NCBI GenBank assembly: GCA_965224595.1
Contig: OZ245058.1
Span: forward strand, 2,790,001-2,854,000
DNA: 64,000 nucleotides
Source: Aliivibrio_A sp016764915
Lineage (GTDB): Bacteria; Pseudomonadota; Gammaproteobacteria; Enterobacterales; Vibrionaceae
Reading direction: 5' to 3'
Shown: piece after piece, positions 1 through 8,107 of the stretch
Position numbering within the stretch: position 1 is the stretch's first letter
How the letters are laid out: each line of letters begins with the position of its first letter
The notes under the pieces: model-generated
The model's database searches: none
Seen by the model: the letters and a program-made list of their open reading frames with translations, nothing else
Told to the model about the DNA's origin: nothing
Position numbers and translations under genes: made by a program

Positions 1-2
1 AT

Positions 3-587
3 TACAGTTGGGCGATTACTCTCACTTTAATGGCGGCTGTGTTTTTAGGACATAAAATAAGAAAGCAAGATTGGGTAGCTTGCACATTGGGATATTTCGG
101 TGTAATTGTCATTGCCACTAAAGGTAATTTATTAGCTCTTCAATTTGAGAGTCCGCTTGGAGTGGGTCTCGCACTTCTTTCAACACTGCTATGGGCTTCC
201 TATTGGATTCTTAATGCTAAAAATAAGTCAGATCCTATTCTTGGTCTTCTGCTCGGATTTTTAGTTGCTCTACCATTGACGGTACTGCTCAATATTTATG
301 AAGGGCAACCGTGGGAAGGTATTACGTGGGAAGGCTGGTTAGCAGTGAGTTATGTTGGCTTCTTTGAAATGGGTGTCACTTTTGTACTTTGGTTATCGGC
401 ATTAAAGCTAACCACCAATACAGCCAGAATAAGCAATCTGATCTTTGTGTCCCCTTTTATATCACTCATGCTACTATCCCAAATTATTGGCGAAGAGATT
501 CATCCATCGACATTAACAGGATTGGCGTTAATCGTGTTCGGATTGATTATTCAACAGATTAAGTTTAAAAAGACAGTTACAGCATAA
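3..587 (+). CDS. DMT-family (EamA) membrane transporter, C-terminal part
   Basis: The reading frame is open from the window edge (first full codon at 3), so this is the C-terminal portion of a longer protein; the ATG at 30 is only an internal methionine. The roughly 195 visible residues hold several hydrophobic helices in the pattern of the second EamA repeat of drug/metabolite transporters, with a late GLALIVFGLIIQQ helix and a basic tail. The family exports metabolites or drugs across the inner membrane; the substrate cannot be told from sequence. A hairpin terminator follows the stop codon. Confidence 0.75.
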   Translation, partial: YSWAITLTLMAAVFLGHKIRKQDWVACTLGYFGVIVIATKGNLLALQFESPLGVGLALLSTLLWASYWILNAKNKSDPILGLLLGFLVALPLTVLLNIYEGQPWEGITWEGWLAVSYVGFFEMGVTFVLWLSALKLTTNTARISNLIFVSPFISLMLLSQIIGEEIHPSTLTGLALIVFGLIIQQIKFKKTVTA

Positions 588-600
588 ACAAATACATTAA

Positions 601-628
601 ATAGGGACTATAACGTCCCTATTTTTTT
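601..628 (+). terminator. Intrinsic terminator after the DMT transporter gene
   Basis: ATAGGGAC (601-608) and GTCCCTAT (615-622) form an 8-bp stem with a 6-nt loop, followed by a T run. The stop codon of the convergent 95-codon gene (619-621) lies inside the right arm. On the minus strand there is only a short T run, so it may act weakly there. Confidence 0.8.
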
Positions 629-906
629 GTTGCTAAAAACGCACGCAGCTCTTCAGCTGTAAAACCTTCACTCGCAATTTCAGCAGCAAGTTCATTGAGT
701 CGCTCACCTTTTCTCTCTTCAATCACATGCTGAAACTGAAACACAAAGTCTTTCAAGTTTCTTAATGGCACTTTTCTTGCTGCGCTGCGAATACGCTCTT
801 CACTAAGATTACCTAACTCAGTTAAAACTTTACCAAACATCATTTTTTCTGGAGACTCTTCCAGTTGCTCTAAAACACGAGCCATCTCAATTACAGACAT
901 CGACAT
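619..906 (-). CDS. Small H-NS-like oligomerisation-domain protein (hypothetical)
   Basis: A 95-residue, charged, helical protein. Residues about 37-90 read like the N-terminal oligomerisation region of vibrio H-NS (VicH): a helix with RSAARKVPLRNLKDF, then VIEERKGERLNELAAEIASEG and an EELRAFLA helix. The C-terminal DNA-binding domain of H-NS (its TWTGQGR-type loop) is absent: the protein ends at LATKK. This resembles the layout of truncated H-NS modulators, but I compared it from memory only and the similarity is modest. It stands alone between the DMT gene (convergent) and the MFS gene (same strand, about 125 bp upstream). It could instead be an unrelated helical protein. Confidence 0.6.
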   Translation of the reverse strand: MSMSVIEMARVLEQLEESPEKMMFGKVLTELGNLSEERIRSAARKVPLRNLKDFVFQFQHVIEERKGERLNELAAEIASEGFTAEELRAFLATKK

Positions 907-1030
907 AGTTTTTGCGCTCTACATTACTTAAAGGGGATTTATTAAGCACACAATATACTACTGAACGATAAAAACAGGAACCTAAAAGATAGAATTTACG
1001 CTGTCTTTACCTTGCTATCTATCATTAGTT

Positions 1031-2233
1031 TTAAGAGCATTCGCCTACTGAATGCCAACGCTTTCCTGCGCGCGACCCTAACAAGAAGATAGCAGGGATT
1101 AATACCCACATCTGCAGTGTTAAGTAGTGGCTTGGTTCAAGATGCAATCTCTGCATGCTTGATACCACCAAACCCGCGCCACTCATTTGAAATAGCCCTA
1201 ATAAGGCGGCTGCTGTGCCTGCTCTATCTGAGAAAGGGGCCAACGCTTTTCCAGCAGCTGCACCTAAGATACATGCAAAACCAATTGAGGAGATGAAAAT
1301 GGGTACCATGAATGCCCAAGCTTCATTAACATGACTAAAGGCCAGCATCATTGCACCAGCGAATACTGTCGCGAACAACCCAAGATAGAGTGCTTTTCGG
1401 GTACCATATTTCGCCATTAGCTTTGGTGCTATCATGCATGCTGCAATGTTAAATACTGCATTAATGCTAAACCATGTGGTGAACTCTTCCATCGTTAGAC
1501 CCAATGTCCCCATGAGTAACACTGGCGCTGTTGTTACATAGGCGAGGATAACCGACATGGCTAACATGCATAATGCGGCATGAAACAAAAATTGCGGGTT
1601 TTTTAATATTGAGTAGTAACGTCTTGGGCTGATCAAACGACCTGATGTGTCTGTATTGCTTGGCCGTGTTTCTTTAAAACCCAAATAGATCAGTACAAAA
1701 CCTACTAATGCAAATGCAGCCATAAAACTAAAATTGGAACGCCAACCCATGTGATGTGTTAACCAACTTCCGAGTATGGGAGCCAATGCGGGAATAAAAC
1801 AGATCGCACCGTTAAGATAACTGATCATCTGCCCGCTTTTCTCTGCACTAAAGCTATCTCTGACCGCTGAGAATGCCGCTACTGCTGTCGCGCATGCACC
1901 AAAACCTTGTAACAGCCTCGCTAACAACAGCATATCTATGCTCATCGCTTGCCAAGCTAATGCTGAACTGGCTCCATATATCACGATGCCTGCTAAGGCG
2001 ATGATTCTTCGTCCATATCGGTCTGCTAATGGCCCAGCAAGTAGCTGTCCCAACCCCATACTAAACATGAACCAAGTTATTGTATCTTGCGTTAAGGTAG
2101 AACTTACCTGAAATTCGTCGGCAATTAAAGGCAGTGCTGGCAGATAAATATCGATGGCTAATGGGCTGAACAGCACCAATAACACCATCAGTGAGATGAG
2201 TTTTTTATCTGTGGTTAATTGAGATTGTTGCAC
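1031..2233 (-). CDS. Bcr/CflA-family MFS drug-efflux transporter
   Basis: A 400-residue major facilitator with twelve predicted hydrophobic helices. The N-terminal SPLAIDIYLPALPLIADEF is typical of the Bcr/CflA drug:proton antiporters, and GPLADRYGRR (about 68-77) is the MFS motif between helices 2 and 3. It probably exports a drug or small metabolite using the proton gradient; the substrate is unknown. Translation starts at GTG (2231-2233), preceded by AGGCAAG. The gene diverges from a LysR regulator across a 106-bp gap that holds an 8+8 palindrome, so it is the likely regulatory target. Confidence 0.85.
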   Translation of the reverse strand: MQQSQLTTDKKLISLMVLLVLFSPLAIDIYLPALPLIADEFQVSSTLTQDTITWFMFSMGLGQLLAGPLADRYGRRIIALAGIVIYGASSALAWQAMSIDMLLLARLLQGFGACATAVAAFSAVRDSFSAEKSGQMISYLNGAICFIPALAPILGSWLTHHMGWRSNFSFMAAFALVGFVLIYLGFKETRPSNTDTSGRLISPRRYYSILKNPQFLFHAALCMLAMSVILAYVTTAPVLLMGTLGLTMEEFTTWFSINAVFNIAACMIAPKLMAKYGTRKALYLGLFATVFAGAMMLAFSHVNEAWAFMVPIFISSIGFACILGAAAGKALAPFSDRAGTAAALLGLFQMSGAGLVVSSMQRLHLEPSHYLTLQMWVLIPAIFLLGSRAGKRWHSVGECS

Positions 2234-2274
2234 GATACTTGCCTTTCTATTGAGCTTTAAAGATGGGTAGTGTA

Positions 2275-2297
2275 TTCAGTTAGTGATATTAACTGAA
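2275..2297. promoter_or_regulatory. Palindrome in the divergent MFS/LysR promoter region, likely LysR operator
   Basis: TTCAGTTA (2275-2282) and TAACTGAA (2290-2297) are perfect inverted repeats separated by 7 bp. The centre fits the T-N11-A pattern of LysR-type operators. It lies between two divergent genes, one encoding a LysR regulator. Binding is inferred. Confidence 0.6.
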
Positions 2298-2339
2298 ATG
2301 GTTTATATTCAGAGTAGAATTTCTCTGAGGGAATATCTT

Positions 2340-3287
2340 ATGTTTTTTGAAAAACTGTCTCGTTTTGACCTCAACCTGCTTGTTTGTCTTCAAGTGTTAC
2401 TGGAAGAGTGCAATGTAACCTATGCGGCAAAAAGACTAAATTTAAGCCAATCTGCTGTTAGCAAGAATTTAGCAAAATTACGTCAACAGTTTAACGATCC
2501 GCTGTTTATACGTAACGCATATGGCTTAACACCGACTGCTAGGGCTAAAGAGTTGCACGTACGATTGCAACCTCTACTGCAGGAGTTGGAATCTTTCACT
2601 CGACCTGTCAGCTTTGATCCTAGCCAGAGCAACCGCAGATTCAAAATGTCACTGGTTGAAAGCACCTATACCCTAATTTTGCCACATTTTCTTTCTGATA
2701 TTTTAACTCAGTCGCCGCATTCTATGTTAGATGCCCACGCTTGGGACAGTAAGACTTTCTCTAAACTTCAATCAGGCGAATATGATTTAGGCATCACAGG
2801 GAAAGATATCCACCCTAATGATGCACAGCTCACTCTGCAACAACCTAAAGATATACTCAGCCAAGAGATCTATCGTGACCACCAAGTCTGTTTAGTCCGC
2901 AAAGAACACCCCATTTTGAAACAAAAATGGGACTTAGATGCCTATCTTGGATTAAGGCATATTCAAGTTCGTTGTGATGGTAATGAGCGTTGGTTGCTTG
3001 ATTATAAACTTGCAGATAAGAACCTTGAGCGTGATATTGCCGTCATTGTTCCTGATTTTAATAGCGCAGCCAGTTTAACCAGCCACAGCGACCTAATATT
3101 TACTGCGCCAAGTCACTTTATGAAAGTTATGGCTAAACAGTTGGACATGGTTGTTTTAGAATTACCTACGAATCTACCATCAATGGCATACACTCTTTTT
3201 TGGCACGAGCATAATCAAGAGGACCCTGCTAATTTATGGCTAAGAAGCATTATAATTACCCGTTGCAATAAGTTATCTTTTCCGTGA
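2340..3287 (+). CDS. LysR-family transcriptional regulator
   Basis: About 315 residues. An N-terminal winged helix-turn-helix (FDLNLLVCLQVLLEECNVTY, then RLNLSQSAVSKNLAKLR) is followed by a periplasmic-binding-protein-like effector domain. The frame is open from 2283, but the ATG at 2340 is preferred: it has a CTGAGGGA ribosome site just upstream and gives the standard LysR N-terminus, while the longer form would run through the operator palindrome. Sequence style (one-residue leader before the HTH, NxAAxL motifs) is of the LeuO/NodD-like subgroup. It is divergent from the MFS exporter and probably controls it and itself. Confidence 0.85.
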   Translation: MFFEKLSRFDLNLLVCLQVLLEECNVTYAAKRLNLSQSAVSKNLAKLRQQFNDPLFIRNAYGLTPTARAKELHVRLQPLLQELESFTRPVSFDPSQSNRRFKMSLVESTYTLILPHFLSDILTQSPHSMLDAHAWDSKTFSKLQSGEYDLGITGKDIHPNDAQLTLQQPKDILSQEIYRDHQVCLVRKEHPILKQKWDLDAYLGLRHIQVRCDGNERWLLDYKLADKNLERDIAVIVPDFNSAASLTSHSDLIFTAPSHFMKVMAKQLDMVVLELPTNLPSMAYTLFWHEHNQEDPANLWLRSIIITRCNKLSFP

Positions 3288-3359
3288 ATTGCAGCAAAGT
3301 AGTTTACAGTCAAATAGATCTATTTGAAGTCTACCTCCAGATAAAAAGGATATATATCG

Positions 3360-5150
3360 ATGTCAAAAGTTATCTCCCAACGTGTAGAACAGTTGCGTCA
3401 ATGGCTTATTAATAACCAGATGGACGCATTGCTCATTCCCCATGAAGATGAGTATTTAGGTGAGTATCTCCCTGAACATAACGAGCGTCTACATTGGGCA
3501 ACTGGCTTTACCGGTTCCGCAGGGGTTGCTGTTATTACAGCGGACAAAGCTGCCATGTTTGTTGATGGTCGTTATACCGTTCAGGTAACCAAACAAGTTC
3601 CTTCAGATCAGTTTGAGTACCGCCACCTACATAACGAACCAGCAATGAATTGGTTGCTTGATGCTCTTCCTACCGGTAGCAAGGTCGCCATTGACCCTAG
3701 ATTTCACAGTAACGCATGGCTCAATGCTGCGATTAAGACTGTTACGGGCTCACTTGAGTTAGTCTCACTAACAGAAAACCCTATCGATACTTTATGGTCT
3801 GATCGTCCAGAGCCACAGCTCACCAACGCTCGCCTAATGGGCATTGATTTTGTTGGCCAATCAAGCAGTGATAAACGCACCCTTATTGCCAATCAATTAA
3901 CCAAGCAGTCCGCAAAAGCCGCGCTATTAACTCAGCTTGATTCGGTTTGTTGGTTATTGAATGTACGCGGAAGTGATATCCCTTGCCTGCCAGTACTGCT
4001 CTCTCATGCGATTATTCACGCAGACACCAGTGTTGATTTCTTTATTGATGCTAACCGTCTTCCAGCTGATTTTGAAAGTCATGTAGGCAACAACGTTCGT
4101 ATTCAGTCACCAGCAGCATTAGAAAGCTGTTTACAGGCTCTATCCGGCCAGCAAGTATTAGTTGACTCTTCAACCAGCAATGCATGGGCAAGTCAGGTTT
4201 TAACCGCAGCTAATGCCACTATTATTGAAGCAGCCGATCCTTGTAATTTGATCAAAGCGCAGAAAAATCCAACCGAAATTGCGGGAATGAAGGCTTGCCA
4301 TATACGTGATGGTGTTGCGATGACTAAATTTTTGTCATGGTTAGATGCAGAGGTTGACGCAGGAACCCTTCATGACGAAGCTCAATTAGCAGACAAACTG
4401 CTCTCTTTCCGCCAGCTTGATGATACTTTAGCTGATCTTAGTTTTGATACTATTTCTGCCGCAGCCGCTAATGCAGCGATGTGTCACTACAATCACATCA
4501 ATCAACCCGTACCAGGCAAGTTAGCGATGAACAGTCTTTACCTTGTCGATTCAGGTGGCCAATACCCAGATGGCACCACAGATATTACTCGCACCATTGC
4601 AATTGGTGATCCCGCTGATGAGCTGAAAGAGCAGTTTACGTTGGTACTAAAGGGTCATATTGCTTTAGCACAAGCCAAATTCCCTGCTGGCACATGTGGC
4701 CATCAAATGGATATGCTGGCAAGACAGTTCCTTTGGGCTAAAGGTTTCGACTTTGACCACAGTACTGGACATGGTGTTGGCCACTTCCTCAATGTTCACG
4801 AAGGACCACAAAGTATTGCAAAAAAAGTCAATAATGTTGCTCTTCTACCAGGTATGGTTTTATCTAATGAACCTGGTTACTACCGTGCAGACGCTTTCGG
4901 TATTCGTATTGAAAACCTTGAACTTGTGGTTGAAGTTGAAACAGATGGTGATTTTAATGTGCTTGGTTTTGAATCATTAACGCGTACCTCTATTGATAAA
5001 CGTCTAATTAATACCAACATGTTGACTCGTCCTGAACTGGCTTGGCTGAACAGCTATCATCAGAAGGTGTGGAATGACATTAGTCCACTCGTTGACGGTG
5101 ACGTATTGGAATGGTTACGCAATACCACTTCAGAGCTTAGCTACCAGTAA
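3360..5150 (+). CDS. M24 family Xaa-Pro aminopeptidase (aminopeptidase P)
   Basis: A 596-residue cytosolic peptidase that removes N-terminal residues preceding proline. The first ~300 residues form two creatinase/prolidase-like domains (LLIPHEDEYLGEYLPEHNER, then FTGSAG), and the C-terminal half is the pita-bread metallopeptidase. Metal ligands are visible as LVDSGGQYPDGTTDITRT (two Asp), HSTGHGVGHFLNVHE (His), LSNEPGYY (Glu) and IRIENL (Glu). The length matches the three-domain form found in eukaryotes and many bacteria rather than the ~440-residue E. coli PepP. It is a single gene followed by a strong terminator. Confidence 0.88.
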   Translation: MSKVISQRVEQLRQWLINNQMDALLIPHEDEYLGEYLPEHNERLHWATGFTGSAGVAVITADKAAMFVDGRYTVQVTKQVPSDQFEYRHLHNEPAMNWLLDALPTGSKVAIDPRFHSNAWLNAAIKTVTGSLELVSLTENPIDTLWSDRPEPQLTNARLMGIDFVGQSSSDKRTLIANQLTKQSAKAALLTQLDSVCWLLNVRGSDIPCLPVLLSHAIIHADTSVDFFIDANRLPADFESHVGNNVRIQSPAALESCLQALSGQQVLVDSSTSNAWASQVLTAANATIIEAADPCNLIKAQKNPTEIAGMKACHIRDGVAMTKFLSWLDAEVDAGTLHDEAQLADKLLSFRQLDDTLADLSFDTISAAAANAAMCHYNHINQPVPGKLAMNSLYLVDSGGQYPDGTTDITRTIAIGDPADELKEQFTLVLKGHIALAQAKFPAGTCGHQMDMLARQFLWAKGFDFDHSTGHGVGHFLNVHEGPQSIAKKVNNVALLPGMVLSNEPGYYRADAFGIRIENLELVVEVETDGDFNVLGFESLTRTSIDKRLINTNMLTRPELAWLNSYHQKVWNDISPLVDGDVLEWLRNTTSELSYQ

Positions 5151-5170
5151 CATTAATTCGTAATATAAAA

Positions 5171-5197
5171 ACCACGACATTTTGTCGTGGTTTTTTA
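5171..5197. terminator. Bidirectional terminator between aminopeptidase P and thiH
   Basis: ACCACGACA (5171-5179) and TGTCGTGGT (5183-5191) form a 9-bp stem with a 3-nt loop, followed by a T run on the plus strand and preceded by an A-rich stretch, so it can serve both convergent genes. Confidence 0.85.
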
Positions 5198-5220
5198 TTA
5201 AATGTCCTTCCTGAATATAG

Positions 5221-5236
5221 TGTTTCACGTGAAACA
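5221..5236. other. parS: parS centromere site 1
   Basis: TGTTTCACGTGAAACA is a perfect 16-bp palindrome identical to the bacterial chromosomal parS consensus bound by ParB. It is intergenic, directly after the thiH stop codon. parA and parB are encoded at 49.7-51.4 kb in this window. Confidence 0.93.
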
Positions 5237-5237
5237 T

Positions 5238-6350
5238 CTAACCAGAATAGGCTTGATGCCAATCTTTCCAAACCACTTCAAAACCACGCTGCCTTACCGC
5301 ATTGGCAACCTCTTCAGCTGTACGTTCGTCACTGATAGAAAATTGTTCTAATTCTGCTGCATCATTAGCATACCCACCTGGTTGCGTTTTAGAAGCAGCA
5401 GACATACTGGTTACGCCCAGTGGCAGTACATTGTCCCTAAACAATGCAGACTCTCGTGTTGATAACGACAGCTCTACTTCTGGATTAAATAGCCTATAAG
5501 CACAAATAAGCTGAACTAGCTGCTTATCACTCATTACAGATTTCGGTTGTAACTCCCCTTCACATGGTCTTAAACGCGGAAAAGAGATCGAATAACGAGT
5601 CTTCCAGTAATTTTTCTCAAGGTATTGCAGATGCGTTGCAACAAAGAAACAATCAGTTCGCCACTCTTCCAGTCCAATCAACGCACCGATGCCTATCTTG
5701 TCTATTCCAGCTTTTGCTAAGCGGTCCGGCGTCTCTAATCTATAAGTAAAATCAGTTTTTTTCCCACGAAGATGGTGCTCTGCGTAAGTTGATGGATGAT
5801 AAGTCTCTTGATATACCATCACAGCATCTAGACCTAATGTTTTTAACTCTGCATATTCATTTTGGTCCAGTGGCTGTACTTCCATAGCAAGATAATTGAA
5901 ACGCGATTTAATTTGTGGAAATACTTGTCTGAAATAATTCATCCCCACTTTTTTTTCATGCTCGCCGGTGACCAATAGTAAATTATCAAACTTCATCTTC
6001 TTTATTGCTGACATCTCTAAATCTATCTCATCACTGCTAAGCGTTTTACGCTTGATACGATTTTCCATAGAAAACCCGCAATAGCTGCAAGCATTTGCAC
6101 AGAGATTTGAGAGATAAAGAGGTACATAAAATGAGATAGTATTGCCAAATCGCTTGCGAGTCATTTGCGCCGATTTTTGTGCCATCAACTCTAAGTAAGG
6201 TTCAGCCGCGGGAGATATTAATGCTTTGAAGTCATCAAGATTTAATCTATTTTTTGACAGAGCGCGCTTAACATCTGAGTCCGTTTTGCTATAAATTGAC
6301 AAACGAATATCATCCCAATCCATCTGTTGCCAAACATCAGTAAAACTCAT
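5238..6350 (-). CDS. thiH: 2-iminoacetate synthase (tyrosine lyase) ThiH
   Basis: Radical SAM enzyme, about 370 residues, that cleaves tyrosine to dehydroglycine and p-cresol for assembly of the thiamine thiazole ring. The cluster motif CxxxCxxC is visible as CANACSYCGFSMENRIKRK, and MVYQETYHPSTYAEHHLRGK and SFPRLRPCEG are family signatures. The frame opens at a GTG (6362), but the ATG at 6350 aligns with E. coli ThiH (MxxFxDxWxQxDWDD). It is the last gene of thiCEFSGH. ThiH, rather than the oxygen-dependent glycine oxidase ThiO, implies the anaerobic-type route to dehydroglycine. Confidence 0.95.
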   Translation of the reverse strand: MSFTDVWQQMDWDDIRLSIYSKTDSDVKRALSKNRLNLDDFKALISPAAEPYLELMAQKSAQMTRKRFGNTISFYVPLYLSNLCANACSYCGFSMENRIKRKTLSSDEIDLEMSAIKKMKFDNLLLVTGEHEKKVGMNYFRQVFPQIKSRFNYLAMEVQPLDQNEYAELKTLGLDAVMVYQETYHPSTYAEHHLRGKKTDFTYRLETPDRLAKAGIDKIGIGALIGLEEWRTDCFFVATHLQYLEKNYWKTRYSISFPRLRPCEGELQPKSVMSDKQLVQLICAYRLFNPEVELSLSTRESALFRDNVLPLGVTSMSAASKTQPGGYANDAAELEQFSISDERTAEEVANAVRQRGFEVVWKDWHQAYSG

Positions 6351-6362
6351 ACTCACTCTCAC

Positions 6363-7124
6363 TTAATCAAGAAAAGCTGTTAATGGACTCGATGCGATAG
6401 CATGATTACTCATAGAAACTAATCCTGACTCATAAGCGACACGACCAGCTTCCACCGCCATTTTAAAAGCACGTCCCATGGCAACTGGATCCGCAGCTGT
6501 TGCGATTGCTGTATTTACCAACACCGCATCCGCTCCCAATTCCATAGCATAAGCAGCGTGTGAGGGAGAGCCAATACCAGCATCAACGATAACAGGCACA
6601 TTGGCTTGATCAATGATAATCTGTAAAAAATCATGAGACACAATACCTTTATTCGAACCAATTGGTGCTCCTAACGGCATAACTGCTGCGCAACCCACCT
6701 CTTCAAGTCGTTTACACAATACTGGATCAGCATGACAATATGGCAATACAATAAAACCCTGTTTGACCAGTTCCTCAGCGGCTTTCAATGTTTCAATTGG
6801 GTCTGGCATTAAATATTTTGGATCAGGGTGTATTTCCAGTTTTAACCAATTTGTGTCCAATGCTTCACGAGCCAATTGCGCAGCAAAAACAGCTTCCTTT
6901 GCATTGGAAGCACCTGACGTATTTGGCAACAAGTTCACTCCTGCCGCCTTCAGTGGTGAAAGAATATCATCGTCACGGTTATCAATGTCCACTCGCTTAA
7001 GTGCCATAGTGACTAATTCTGACTCTGTTGCCAATATTGAACATGCCATCAATTTACCGTTAGCATACTTGCCAGTACCGGTAAATAATCGAGAGCTAAA
7101 TTGTTTGTCTGCTATTGTTAACAT
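6363..7124 (-). CDS. thiG: Thiazole synthase ThiG
   Basis: A 253-residue TIM-barrel enzyme that condenses DXP, dehydroglycine (from ThiH) and sulfur from ThiS thiocarboxylate into thiazole phosphate carboxylate. Signatures seen: LFTGTGKY near the start, LPNTSGA, NWLKLEIHPD, VLPYCHADPVLCKRLEEVGC and MPLGAPIGSNKG, then VDAGIGSPSHAAYAMELGAD. The catalytic Schiff-base lysine is expected in the WLKLEIHPD region. It starts two bases after the thiS stop and ends just before thiH, so translation is probably coupled. Confidence 0.96.
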   Translation of the reverse strand: MLTIADKQFSSRLFTGTGKYANGKLMACSILATESELVTMALKRVDIDNRDDDILSPLKAAGVNLLPNTSGASNAKEAVFAAQLAREALDTNWLKLEIHPDPKYLMPDPIETLKAAEELVKQGFIVLPYCHADPVLCKRLEEVGCAAVMPLGAPIGSNKGIVSHDFLQIIIDQANVPVIVDAGIGSPSHAAYAMELGADAVLVNTAIATAADPVAMGRAFKMAVEAGRVAYESGLVSMSNHAIASSPLTAFLD

Positions 7125-7126
7125 GA

Positions 7127-7327
7127 TTAACCTCCTGCTATCGCTTGAAACATAGAAATTTTATCACCTTCATTTAGCGACGTTATATTCCAGTTACTTT
7201 TAGGTATGATGACAGCATTAACCGCCACGGCAGCTGCGTTCAAGGGCAGCTCTAATGACTCTAACGCCTGAAGCAAATTGTATGACTTATCAATGGTAAT
7301 GCATTTATCATTCATCCAAATATCCAT
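7127..7327 (-). CDS. thiS: Sulfur-carrier protein ThiS
   Basis: A 66-residue ubiquitin-like protein ending in the diagnostic Gly-Gly (FQAIAGG). The C-terminal glycine is adenylated by ThiF and turned into a thiocarboxylate that gives sulfur to ThiG. The first ATG (giving MDIWMND) aligns with E. coli MQILFND, so it is used rather than the methionine at residue 5. It lies between thiF and thiG with gaps of only a few bases. Confidence 0.95.
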   Translation of the reverse strand: MDIWMNDKCITIDKSYNLLQALESLELPLNAAAVAVNAVIIPKSNWNITSLNEGDKISMFQAIAGG

Positions 7328-7330
7328 TCA

Positions 7331-8107
7331 TTACTCCTTGGTAATGGCCGTAATCCCACAAACGTTACACTGCGAATCGGCCGTTAATTCAAATGTTTTC
7401 CACTGGTTTGAAATAGCATCAAACTGATGCAACTTACCAAAACTTGTTGAGGATACATTAGTGATGTATTTGATGGCTTCTAGAGCCTGAAGATTGCCAA
7501 TAGTGCCCACCACAGGACTAATAACACCTGCGGAAGCACAGTTTTTAAGCTCGTCACTAGTATTGTCACTCGGAAATAAGCAGTGATAACAGCACTGACT
7601 CATTTTATCAAAATCAAATAACATCAGTTGACCTTGCCACCCTATTGCTGCGCCTGAGATCAATACTTTTTTCTGCTTTACGCAAGTGGCATTGATCGCA
7701 TAGCGGCTGGACAGATTATCGGTGCAATCAAGAACAACGTCCGCCATTGAGACTTCAAGATCTAACTGCGAGCCGTTCAACTTCCGATTGATTGCTCTGA
7801 CCCGTATATTGGGGTTAATAGCCAATAGCTGTTCTTTTGCTGCTTCAACTTTATTTGTATTCAGGTCCGTGTAACGATAAATTAATTGCCGCTGCAAATT
7901 CGAGATATCAACCACATCATGGTCGGCAATCACTAAATTTCCTATTCCGGATCCTGCTAGGTGCATCGAGGCTGCAGAACCTAGCCCACCAATACCCACA
8001 ATGAGCACCGTCGCTGATTTAAGCTTTCGTTGACCATTTTCTGCAATTTCTGGCACCATTATTTGGCGGCTATATTGTTGGAACTCACTGTCAGTCAGCT
8101 GCATCAT
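7331..8107 (-). CDS. thiF: ThiS adenylyltransferase ThiF
   Basis: About 258 residues, E1-like. The nucleotide site GIGGLGSAASMHLAGSGIG lies near residue 40, with the RQIMVPEI start and LDCTDNLSSRYAINATCV typical of ThiF/MoeB. Zinc cysteines occur as CCYHC and C-terminal CNVC. The enzyme adenylates the ThiS C-terminus. The frame opens at a GTG (8116), but the ATG at 8107 follows GAGGTGGAAGTA. The gene overlaps the end of thiE by 17 bp, as expected in a coupled operon. Confidence 0.94.
   Translation of the reverse strand: MMQLTDSEFQQYSRQIMVPEIAENGQRKLKSATVLIVGIGGLGSAASMHLAGSGIGNLVIADHDVVDISNLQRQLIYRYTDLNTNKVEAAKEQLLAINPNIRVRAINRKLNGSQLDLEVSMADVVLDCTDNLSSRYAINATCVKQKKVLISGAAIGWQGQLMLFDFDKMSQCCYHCLFPSDNTSDELKNCASAGVISPVVGTIGNLQALEAIKYITNVSSTSFGKLHQFDAISNQWKTFELTADSQCNVCGITAITKE

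Noticed and set aside
6763..7155. 130-codon frame antisense to thiG
   Set aside because: thiG is unmistakable on the other strand and the antisense product has no family features.
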